A DNA stretch of 64,000 bases from Leptasterias polaris (taxonomy: Eukaryota > Echinodermata > Asteroidea > Forcipulatida > Asteriidae). Positions 45,037 to 55,200 of the stretch are shown here, one piece after another. Below the pieces are notes generated by a model that was not told the DNA's origin, made no database searches, and saw nothing but the letters and a program-made list of their open reading frames with translations. The DNA lies in assembly GCA_037783415.1 (NCBI GenBank), contig JAZGTN010000181.1, positions 620,001-684,000 on the forward strand, read 5' to 3'. Each line of letters opens with the position of its first letter. The first letter of the stretch is position 1. The position numbers were made by a program, and so were the translations under genes.

Positions 45037-45209
45037 TGATTCTACCTCAACATTCTACCTCGCCATTAGCTCCATTCCGACTCACGTGAGATTGTTTTGA
45101 TTAGTAGCTAGAGGTATGCCACAATTTAAAGAACATAATGCATTTCCCGCCTGTGTGCCCCTATAAATGGGCTGTCCACAGGCGTGCTCACCAGTGTATT
45201 TTTAGTGGC
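45037..45209 (+). repeat. DIRS left inverted terminal repeat
   Basis: Starts ATTCTACCTCAACATTC, includes ACTCACGTGAGATTG and CCCTATAAATGGGC (possible TATA box), and ends near ACCAGTG. Its reverse complement is found at 48962-49152 with small differences. The TATAAA at about 45162 may drive the element's transcript. Confidence 0.8.
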
Positions 45210-45295
45210 TATCGCGAGAGTACGTCGGTGCGTTACCTGCAGCACTCTAGCCTGCCACAATAATTGTTTGGTACAACTACACGTGTCCATCAGTA

Positions 45296-46690
45296 ATGGC
45301 AGATGAAGCCGTTTTGCAAATTGATCCCTCAGAGGACGAGGGACTCATGGGCCGACTCGATGACGAGCTGTCCTTTCTTACAAAAGTTCCAGTATCAAAA
45401 ACTGCCTCTTCTTCATTAAGTAAGTCAATGGAGCCTGCAGCGAAGGCAAAAAAGCGAACCAACAAGCGCAAAAACACGGGCCAGCAGCAGGTCGATAATG
45501 TTTCAGATTTGCGCAACGCAGTTTCTAGCTTGCAGCAGACTGTATCTACTTTGGAAAATGCATGTTACAGCGGAAAGATTCCAGTTCCGGCATGATGCTT
45601 TTAACCCGACTGAGGGTATATTTTAAGTGAGGGTGAAATCCCTGATGACAATTTGCGTCCACTAAACCTTGCACCGGAGACGGGCAATGGCAATACCACT
45701 GCCAACACTTTCGTTGTATCTGAAAAGGGCGAAGATACTTTCACTGAAGGTGATTTGGAAAATTTGTTGTGCGATAACGGCAGTGACTTGCTGACTGAAG
45801 GGGCAGCATTAATAGAAGGTGACGATAAGACAAGTTCAGCCCTTAATGAACAATTGGCCAAGACAATCAATGCACTTGCAAAAGGCAAAATAAAACCCGG
45901 GAAATATTTGTCAATATAACAGACCAAACAATTGCGATAGTTTGTGTCTTATACCAGAGTAAACCCGGAGATTTGGTCTATCTTAAAACCCACTACATGT
46001 GCGAGATACGGGTACACAGCTCTTTTGTGCGGGCATCAATAGCTATTGCAATGGCCACTGATCAGTTGCTGAAAGCCAGAAACAAAAATGAAAAAGCCAT
46101 TGACACCGCTCAAGTTATCAGAATGCTGGTGGACGCAATAGCCATACTTGGCTCTGGCAACACCCAGTTAAATCTGCGTAGAAGAGACTGTATCCGACCA
46201 GATCTCAACCAAAAGTACGCAACCTTATGCTCATCCCAAGTCCCTTCTTGTACTAATCTCCTTTTCGGAGACGACTTGGCTCAGTCATGTAAGACTATTG
46301 TTGAGAGGCCGTGGATCTACCCAACGACCTGGGGACTTTCGCTCACGGGGTTTCCCGAAACAGCATTTTGGCGGCCACCAGAGGGCGCCATATTACCCAA
46401 AAGGGCGAGGTGGCTACTACCACCAACAGTACCACCGGCAGCAACAACATCGACCACATGCAGAGTCAAAGTTTCCGTGCCAATTACCAGCAAACCCCAA
46501 GCACATCCACCGTGGCCTCGACAGCCAAAAAATCGGTGACCTAAGAGCATCAGGAACAGGGGAGTTGGTAAGTAAGTACATGTCTCCTATTGCTGGAAGA
46601 TTGCAACAATTTATCCCTGTTTGCAACGGTGGATACAGAATTTACCGGTCCCTTTTCGACCAATACTACCATAGCCGACATTGAGATGTT
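45296..46690 (+). pseudogene. DIRS gag-like ORF, broken, running into a truncated RT start
   Basis: Begins MADEAVLQIDPSEDEG with a basic patch (KKRTNKRKNTG) and a short coiled segment (SSLQQTVSTLENA). Stops at 45593-45620, then open again (LAPETGNGN to KPGKYLSI). A shift near 45930 leads to LGSGNTQLNLRRRDCIRPDL and LLFGDDLAQSCKTI, which match DIRS/Ngaro gag proteins. A second shift near 46298 gives a Gly/Arg/Gln-rich stretch (PKGRGGYYHQQYHRQQ), then VSKYMSPIAGRLQQFIPV, the usual start of the DIRS RT. The RT core is absent. Confidence 0.7.
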
Positions 46691-47606
46691 TACTGATGCT
46701 TCCCTTCAGGGATGGGGAGCCTCTTGTCCAAAGGCTAAAATTCAAACTAATGGACGTTGGAAAGTGCATGAAGCAAGGTTTCACATAAACTATCTGGAAC
46801 TCCTTGCGGCTTTCTATGCTCTAAAGTGCTTTAGACTTGACATTCAAAACAGAACTGTGTCCATTGCGATTGACAATGTCTCTGCAGTTGCGTACATTAA
46901 CCACAGGGGGGGGGGGGGGGGGCTGTCTCTCGTTTGAACTGAATCACTTGGCCAGACAAATTTGGTTCTGGTGCACCCAACGTGACATTTGGTTGATTGC
47001 GCGTCATATACCTGGCGTACAGAATACATGTGCAGATACTCTTTCCTGATCCTTTAAGGATCATCTCAAATGGAAATTAGATGTCAATGTATTTCGTCAA
47101 ATCATATTAACAATGGGCATCACACCGAGTATTGATCTATTTGCATCTAGAGCAAATTACCAACTTAAACCGTTTGTTTCGTGGCTCCCTGAACCAGAGG
47201 CAACTGCATGCGATGCCTTTACAATTCTTGGACAAATGAAGTTATTTATGCCTTTCCGCCTTTTTCTGTCATTGACAGGGTACTACAGAAAATCGAGACA
47301 GATGAATCCATGGAGATACTTATATTTTTATTGCTGCAAACCCAACACTGGTTCCCCAGAATGCTGCGTATGTTGATAGCACGGCCATTAGTACCACCAA
47401 AGACTTCCGGGTTGCTGAGCCTACCACATGCTCCACAGTATCAGCATCAGCATCCACTAAAGAGCCAAATGACAACAAAGAATCAATGTGTCCTTCTCTC
47501 TTATCAAACGATCACTCCAAGCAAGGGGATTTTCGAGCAAAACTATAGACATCATCCTACATTCATGGAGATCAAGCACCAAGAAACAATATGCATCATC
47601 AATTGA
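46590..47606 (+). pseudogene. DIRS RNase H domain and linker, broken
   Basis: DIEMFTDASLQGWGASCP, then HINYLELLAAFYALKCF and IAIDNVSAVAYINHRGG are the DIRS/Ty3-type RNase H signatures (TDAS, E in LEL, DN). A poly-G run at 46906-46921 breaks the frame; the reading resumes at LNHLARQIWFWC and ARHIPGVQNTCADTLS, then SIDLFASRANYQLKPFVSW, the conserved DLFAS block, and AFPPFSVIDRVLQKI after another shift. Confidence 0.8.
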
Positions 47607-48290
47607 CAAAATGGTTACGCTTCTGCACTGAACGGACAGTCGATCCAGTTCATTCAACTGTAACATTTGCTTTAGACTTCCTTACTCAGTTATTTCACAC
47701 TGGGGCAAATTATAGCACCGTAAATACAGCCCGATCTGCGCTGTCATCACTGCTTTGGTTAACATCTAGCTGATAATAAAACTAAGTTTGGCAGCCATCC
47801 TTTGGTTATTTGCTTTATGCGAGGCGTATTTAACTTAAGACCTCAATTTCCTCGTTATACTTGGGATGTCGGGATTTTTCTCCGCTATGGTTGGAGCCAT
47901 TACAGTGCATCACATTGAAACAGTTAACTTACAAACTCCTTTGTTTGTGTGCACTCACAACCGGCCAACGTGCTCAGACATTAAATCTGTTTGAAATTTC
48001 CAACATGAAAGTCAAAAACAAGTTTGTATTACAATAACTGGCCTGATTAAAACGTCTAAACCAGGCAAACCTCAACCACAGGTGGTACTGTCGGCATATC
48101 CACATGATACAAGTATTTGTGTTATTCGAACCCTCTTAGAATATTTGAGAAGAACAAAAGTTTTGAGAGGTTGTAATTCTAAATTATGTTTAAGTTGTAC
48201 AGTGCCGCATACAGAGATATACACTGCCACCATTTCCCGTTGGTTAAAACAGTCTCTAACTAAGGCTGGTGTAGATGTACCATAGTTTAA
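47591..48290 (+). pseudogene. DIRS tyrosine recombinase, broken and truncated
   Basis: MHHQLTKWLRFCTERTVDPV and NYSTVNTARSALSSLL resemble the N-terminal core-binding part. Further frames read LTTGQRAQTLNLFEISNM, containing the TGQRAQTL block with the first catalytic Arg. The C-terminal HxxR and the Tyr are missing: after TISRWLKQSLTKAGVD a stop and the SINE at 48295 follow. Several shifts lie between 47770 and 48080. Confidence 0.75.
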
Positions 48291-48294
48291 TGAT

Positions 48295-48750
48295 GATTTT
48301 GGGTTGAACAAGGAAAAATTGACTAGAGCGGGATTTGAACCAACGACCTCCGGATTGACGTGCCGGCGCTCTACCAACTGAGCTATCTAGCCCTATGATG
48401 GCGGTCTCCCTATTTTGTCAATATCCTTGTTCGGTGGGTGCCAGTCAGAAGCCATTCAACCGTATACTGCCGTGTAGCCAAGGATCACACCCAAGTATAC
48501 GATACAACCTGGGAAGCGGCAGCCAGGGGATCACCATAAGGGGATGCGACTTTTTATATCAGATATCAAATAATAAACCACAAGGGAAACTGACTGGGTA
48601 AATTTTAAATGATTTTGGGTTGAACAAGGAAAAATTGACTAGAGCGGGATTTGAACCAACGACCTCCGGATTGACGTGCCGGCGCTCTACCAACTGAGCT
48701 ATCTAGCCCTATGATGGCGGTCTACCTATTTTGTCAATATCCTTGTTAGG
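48295..48750 (-). mobile_element. tRNA-derived SINE, tandem 1.4 copies inside the DIRS element
   Basis: A 316-bp unit starting GATTTTGGGTTGAACAAGG at 48295 repeats from 48611 to about 48750. On the minus strand each carries a tRNA-like head: GATAGCTCAGTTGGTAGAGC (A box) and GGTTCAAATCCCGCTCTAGT (B box), at 48322-48393 and 48638-48709. An acceptor-like pairing GGCTAG/CTAGTC exists, but the anticodon loop is longer than seven bases, so I call it SINE head rather than functional tRNA. The middle holds AATAAACCACAAGGGAAACT. Confidence 0.8.
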
Positions 48751-48757
48751 GCTTTAA

Positions 48758-48865
48758 AATCTCACGTGAGTCGGAATGGAGGTAGAATCTATACAAGTTA
48801 AACGAATGAAGTGAAGTTTGATTATGATTCTACCGAGCCATTACCGTAATGAGGAGTCACGTGAC
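48758..48865. repeat. DIRS internal complementary region
   Basis: AATCTCACGTGAGTCGGAAT is the reverse complement of the left outer end (45075-45094), and GAAGTTTGATTATGATTCT with CCGTAATGAGGAGTCACGTG is the reverse complement of the right outer end (49072-49130). A region complementary to both outer ends is the hallmark of DIRS replication. Confidence 0.85.
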
Positions 48866-48961
48866 TCCCTTTGTGCCTAAGCACGTTTTTCGCTCACATC
48901 GTCATGCTCACCCACCCTTTGTGTGGGAAGAGTGTAAAATATTTTTTGTTTCATACTTTAA

Positions 48962-49152
48962 ACCACTGGTGAGCACGCCTGTGGACGGCCCATTTATAGG
49001 GACACACAGGCGGGAATTGCATTCTTTTCTTTAAATTGTGGCATACCTATAGCTACTAAACAATACAATCTCACGTGACTCCTCATTACGGTATGGCGCG
49101 GCAGAATCATAATCAAACTCCACTTTTATTCGTTTAATTTGTAGATTCTACT
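48962..49152. repeat. DIRS right inverted terminal repeat
   Basis: CCACTGGTGAGCACGCCTGT to GTAGATTCTACT. Reverse-complement match to 45037-45209 and, at its outer end, to the internal complementary region. Confidence 0.8.
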
Positions 49153-49424
49153 CCCATCATGCAAAGTTTCAAATCCAACATGCAAATCACTTATCACAGA
49201 GTAATCGCCACAGACATAATAATTATTGTCTTATCAAACGTGTTGATTAAATAGACCCATCCAATTGATGTTGCATTCCAATTCGTCTAATAAACAATGG
49301 TTTTCAATAGGTTTCATATTATCAGGTGACCAAATGTACAGGTTTAATGTGTTTGGTGGATGCTTTTCTTTGCCTCTCCCCAGGCACTCTAACGGGCCAT
49401 CCATAGATTATAATTCAACATAAA

Positions 49425-49819
49425 TTAAAGGGAACGTACGTTTTAGTAATCACTCTTAAAATTAATGGTAATAAAAGCCTATTGGTTAGAAGCCCACGGC
49501 AGCTTTCCATAGTATATACATTGGGAAACATTTCACATCGAATTAATGTGGTTATGGAAAACCACATCATTTCTTATGCTCCAAAATTTGAATCTGGGAA
49601 ACGTTTACTGTCAGAAACGCTTCTCATAAGTGTTCCTAATACGGATTATTCTTCCTGTGTGGCCATTATTCGCTCAGGATTTGTCCGCGATACTTCAAAA
49701 ACGCGGCCATCTTTTGAAATGAAATTTTCGCAGGTTAGTTTTATTGTTAATATATATATTTAAATAGTATTAACACAATTAGAATAGTTCCAAAAACCAA
49801 AGGTATACTTTGCCTTTAA
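49425..49819. repeat. TTAA-bounded MITE family B-like, copy 2
   Basis: TTAAAGGGAACGTACGTTTT at 49425 and ACTTTGCCTTTAA ending 49819. Internally it shares CCAAAATTTGAATCTG, GAAACGCTTCTCA and TTTTCGCAGGTTAGTTTTAT with the element at 60657-61040. 395 bp with TTAA at both ends. Confidence 0.75.
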
Positions 49820-51465
49820 GTCACCTGCATTTATTTTTTTTTTAAATTAATAAACATTAAACAAGTTTGTGGCGGCCCCTTTTTGTGGCAGGAATGTTTT
49901 ACCGTTGAACGTCGCAAACGGATTCTGCGGCCTCAAAAATCACAAGATAAAACCACACACTTTTGTTTTGTTTATTTTTACTATTATGGTCGTCTTCCCT
50001 TTTAGTTTAGACTTTGGGTAGCATTAGAGGCGGCGCCTGTCTCCTGAAAATATCCAAACATTGCCGATGCCAGCAGGGTTTTGGTTTTTATGTATTAGTT
50101 CTTAGACAGACAGACAGACAGACTTATATACCCATCTTTTTCTTTATTCTTTGCATTTTTGTGCTTTTGATCACTTTTATGTAAAAGGCGCAATTTAAAA
50201 TTTTAATTATTATTATAAATAAGTAATTTTATTAGTCCAAAAAATCCCCCTTGCTGAAAAAGATTGATTCGCCCCTACGCCCACACACTTTTCAGTATCA
50301 ATCGACGCCCATTGATATTCTTTTATTCCAATTGAGCTGAATAGAACTAAGTTGACCCTTTTTGTAGACTCTGAAAAATTTGTCAATTGAGTACAGGTAT
50401 ATTTGGAATTATTGAAGCGACTCATGTGGTGCATTGTTAACAGTGAGAGACACTGGTTTAATTCATCCTCTCTATGGCCTATGGGTTCGATCGCGTCCCA
50501 CGGGTTAGTCTTGGTTCCAAGACCTTCGCATTGATCAATTCCAACAACAGAATGAGTCACTATCCATCGTTGCGTTGGTAGTGTTCGTATGAAATTGATC
50601 AATTCAAACAACAGAGGGCGTCACTATCCTTGGTTCGATTTCCAGCTTCTACAGTCGTCAGCCGCGCCGATGAATTCAAGAATGAAAAGCGCGCCCTCTG
50701 TCGGGTTATCACGAGTATTATTGTATAAGATAGTTACCTGTATAGGATAGTGACGTCTTGGACTAAGACTACCCACGGATGAGTTCCAACCACTACCCCC
50801 ATGAACCAAGGACCAAGCGCATAATACATGTTGATCAGTCTCTCTGGACAACCACACAGCGCACGTCATAAACACAGCCAAATCCCACATGCACTGAATA
50901 TAGTGCCATTACAATTAGTATAAGCCCATCAGAATAAGGCCGTTGATTCGGTATAATAATAGCAAGCTATGACTTGGCGTTGAAGGTGAAGGCATGCAGT
51001 TAGGCGTACTTTCTATTGTAATTATGTAGATTGGGTTTTTCGTAAGACGATTGTTAGATAGGACGGAGCTTGGATTGGAGCTTAGGATGGATGCGTCTGG
51101 TTCACAGTACTAATGTAAATCCGTTTTAACTGATTACAACTCACACAGTTGCAAGAACGAGTTCATGGATGAAGTCGAGTTTAGGAAATGGTCCCCAAAC
51201 GCAGTTATTGCACAAATTAAGTGACTACTGCACCAAACATGACTGAGTAGTGCGGTTATGGGCAGGTGGCTAGTAGAAGGCCATTAATTATCTACTCATG
51301 TGACGTTGTGATGATCAGATAAAGAACTTCCTTCGAGACATCAAGGTTGTATTTAAATTGAGTCACCGCTTTAATGGGTTCATTGAGGTCACAGGGCAAT
51401 TATTATTATAGGCGGACACGAACAACTTATAACATGGAAAGGAGTGGAAGATTCGAACATAGACT
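49820..51465. other. Region upstream of channel gene 2
   Basis: AT-rich. A pair of similar segments around TTGATCAATTCAAACAACAGAG (split: TTGATCAATTC, AACAACAGA) occurs at about 50535 and 50596. No promoter motif can be fixed with confidence. Minus-strand frames at 50213-50890 are not recognised. Confidence 0.4.
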
Positions 51466-52242
51466 GTGAATGAACCATGCATTATTCCTGGATTTCAACA
51501 ACCGTATGTTAATTGTAAAGTTGCTTTATATTTCTCGCGTCAAGATGCTTGGGATTCTTGGTCATTGAACAAGTATGCAGGCAATGGTTTTGGTTCGTTG
51601 AGTTTAACTTGCAAAGGACACCCAAATCAATACGTCAACAATCTTGGCGCTTACATTTTACTGAAGGCTGAATGTCTAATGTATCGATCAGAGGCCGCTT
51701 CGCCTGACAAGTGGCGAGCCAGTGGTAACAACATCACAACTATTTCTGAGAGGACCGACCAGCCACGCGATAGTACCCCGTCAAACATGCTGTCTCGACG
51801 GTCCATAAAGCGGGGAGAGTCCCTGATCGAGGAAGGTGGCCAACAGTACCAGCAACGGAAACAAATGACTACGAATGTATACGAGAACGGGGATATAGTA
51901 ACCCAGCGGACTTCTATAGCACATGGTCTCGTAGCTTCCCTTTTGGAAAACACCGGAGCACATGGAATCCCAAATATCAAGAGAGCCACCAACACCTTCC
52001 GGAGGTTGATGTGGACGGGGTTATTCATACTTGGGCTGGCAATGTTCTTGTGGCAAACTTCCTGGCTGTTAGAGAGGTACTACTCGTATGGCGTGGATAT
52101 TAAACTTGATATATCGAGCGATAGGAGGATAGCCTTCCCAGCTGTCACAATCTGCAACTTGAATGGTATCAAGAGTGACTATATCGAGGATCTAGTTGAT
52201 GGTGGTGGGAGCCTTCCTCCAAGCTTAAACAGGCCTACATTG
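51466..52242 (+). CDS. Channel gene 2, exon 1 (N-terminus, HG motif, TM1, post-TM1)
   Basis: Covers what gene 1 encodes in exons 1 and 2: TGAHGIPNIKRA, GLFILGLAMFLWQ and IAFPAVTICNLNG. The donor TTG|GTGATT is the best fit because it leaves phase 0, as required by exon 2, but is a weak consensus. Start codon uncertain. Confidence 0.7.
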
Positions 52243-55200
52243 GTGATTATTAAGTAGTAGTCTTTTATTTTAACTTAAAAATGCACATAAAATAGATTGG
52301 TTTTGGGAAAGTTAAACATGTTTTTTAAAATTTTATATACAAATGTTATAGAAAAAACAAACCCGGTAGTTTTGTAGTTAGTGAATACATAACTCGCACT
52401 TCACAAAAGCAACGGTGTACCATCCCTCCATGGTATCCGTACACTCCGAGCCAGAATTGACATGGACTCCGGATCTCAGGGGAACCTGACCCGTTTACGG
52501 GTCATATTGAACCGGAAACTGGTTTAAACAAATTGAACTTTTACTCGGATTATTCTGCACAAGATTTAGCCATCCATGGGTAATTTTGACACAGATTCCG
52601 GATCACATTGACCATGAAAAAGGTCAGGAGACCGGAAAGAATATGAGTAAATTCCGACCCCGAAGTTTTTAGAATGTATTACCGACCCCTTGATTTTGGA
52701 ATAGTAAATCAATACCCATCTTTTAGTTTACATAGTGTGCATTTGTGGTATATAGGCATATATATAGTGTGCATATTATAGGCCTTTCTTTATATGATTT
52801 GAAAGTCATTCGCAGTTCAGACGGAACTCATTGTTCCGGAGAAGTTTGTAGCAAGTGAGCTCCAATATTGAATTTATTACGTTTTCCCCGATACTAAATT
52901 ACCTGAATAATTGTTTTCAATAAATTTCGATGATCATTATTTCTATATAACAGGGCCTCCCTAGCGTTGACCCAGATACAGATGAAGACGAGCAGTTTGG
53001 AAAGATTGCCGATGCTGTGAAACTGGTTGGACTTCTCACTTATCAAGAGAGACGCTCGACAGGCCACGAGCTATCAGACATGCTTCTCAGATGTGTGTTC
53101 CAGGGACAGGCTTGTCATTCTGGGTAATAAACGACGGCCTTTGTTGTTGACTTTTGGTTCAATTATAAGTATATTCGTTCAACATTATTATAGGTTTTCC
53201 CGGCCAACTTCAGCAAAGATTAATTCCATTTCATTAACACGCAATCAAATTCGTGAACTTTCCCCTAATCCACTCGAACTAAGGTAATTCTTTTTGTAGC
53301 TATATCGATGCATTCAATTTCGTTTTCGTGCACACATGGTTTCGTTGTTTTGTTTTTTATTCAGACTTGTTTCAGCCATTCCATTTCATTTACAGGCATT
53401 CAGGACTACACCTGTGACGATTATTAAGTTGAATTTCTACTACCTATTTATACTTAATGAAATTGAATGGTTAACCAACTCTTGCTGCCGGCTTTTACAA
53501 AATTTAACGAGTCTTGCTACCTAATGAAACTGAATGAACTTATTTTACCAGGTGACTGTTGAATGCATTTTGACTGTTGAATGCTGATTCAACAGAGCAT
53601 TCATTTTTGAAACGAAACGAAAGTGAATAAGCCTGGTGTTCAAATGAATGGATTTTTTTTGAAATTGGCTGAGACAACCTACACTATAATTTGGCGTTTG
53701 GGGTTATTACGTCTTCTGTGCACATTTTGATCGCCTTAAAGGGACACGTTGCCTTGGATCTGGATCGAGCGAGTTGGGCTATGAAAAGTGTTTGTAACCG
53801 TTTGTTATAAAATGCATATGGTTAGAAAGATGTTTTAAAAGTAGAATACAATGATCCACACAAATATGGCTCGAAATTGCGTGGTTTTCCTTTTACTTTG
53901 CGAACTAACACGGTCCGCCATTTTGTGGAGTCAAAATTTGGCTCTTCAAAATGGCGGCCCGTGTTAGTTCACGATATAAAAGGAAAACCACGCAATTTCG
54001 AAGCATATGTGTGCGGGTCATTGTATTCTACTTTTAAAACATCATTCAAACCATATGCATTTTATAACAAACGGTAACAAACGGTTACAAACGCTTTTCA
54101 CAGCCCAACTCGCCCGATCCAGGGCAACGCGTGTCCCTTTAATTTAAAAGTAATTGTGCATTTGGAATATCAAAATATGCATTTTCAACTTGAGTGGGGA
54201 AATAGCGATGATCTTAAGGTGGAATGAAATTGTCTTTCTGTAGAAGTATCGATTCGATATTTCACTTCAACTTCCTCGGACCCATGAACCTGATACATCT
54301 GTCATTTAATTTTATTTCATTTATTCTGGTTGTGAAACCAAAGACTCTCAGAAAAACGAACTTAATCACTGTATTAGCCAAGAACCCAATGGAGAGAAGA
54401 CAAGGAAGGAAGTATCAGTTTTAGATGTGGGAGGGAAAACCCAGAACAATTATTTGAGGGAAAACCCACGCAGTCCGTTAGGGACTGAAAACCCAATCCA
54501 CTTAGTGACCCCGGCGTGATTCGAACCGTGGTCCTAGAGGTGGAAGACGAGGAAATAAACCATTATTACACCAACCCGACTACCTGAGTTCACCTACTGC
54601 CCACCCCCCCCCCCCCCTCCTCAGTTGGTCGTTTCTTAATGTGGATTTTTGTGTTACCTTCCCAGTGATTTTACACACTTCTATCACTATCTCTACGGCA
54701 ACTGCTTCATCTTCAATGCTGAAACGGAAGAAACCACACGGCGGTTTGTTACTCAACCTGGACCCTTGCACGGTAAGGTTCTTAAGAATCAGGTAAGGTC
54801 ATAGATTGGTTTTTGTCAATGAACGCTATATTACATGTATATGGGTCAAATTGTCCCAAAATACATTACGATATAAGTCACCTGTGAAAACATCAGCTGA
54901 GTACAAGGTCTACTTGTGAGTCAGGAACGTCGAACCGGTCCACGTCTATAGTGACGCAGATACCAACCGCATATCTCCAGCCGCAGCATCCACAAACGGA
55001 AACTACGAACATTTGAATCCTCCAAACTTGCCCTGAGGTGATTTTCTAATCAACGGGGGTACTGCAGACAAAACTATTTGGCAGGATGCTTGCCAACATT
55101 ACCGTATTTATAACAAGTAAGCTTTTGGATAGAAAACACAAATAATAAATAAATAGAACCAAATTATGAACCTACCTTTAAATGCAAATTTGCTGTTTCA

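Larger units (their letters stand above)
45037..49152 (+). mobile_element. DIRS-type tyrosine-recombinase retroelement, defective
   Basis: Inverted terminal repeats: the left one (45037-45209) matches in reverse 48962-49152, for example CACAGGCGTGCTCACCAGTG on the left and CACTGGTGAGCACGCCTGTG on the right. An internal complementary region at about 48758-48865 is complementary to both outer ends, the signature of DIRS elements. Inside, in order, are gag, RNase H and tyrosine recombinase relics; most of the reverse transcriptase is missing. A tandem SINE interrupts the recombinase end. It abuts the LINE unit at 45036. DIRS elements integrate through a recombinase and a circular intermediate (family knowledge). 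Confidence 0.88.

Noticed and set aside
48322..48393. Functional tRNA genes (minus strand, also 48638-48709)
   Set aside because: A and B boxes are good, but the anticodon loop is oversized, the acceptor stem pairs imperfectly, and both copies lie within a repeated SINE unit.
50213..50890. Two minus-strand ORFs upstream of gene 2
   Set aside because: No recognisable domain, no exon-like borders; likely chance.
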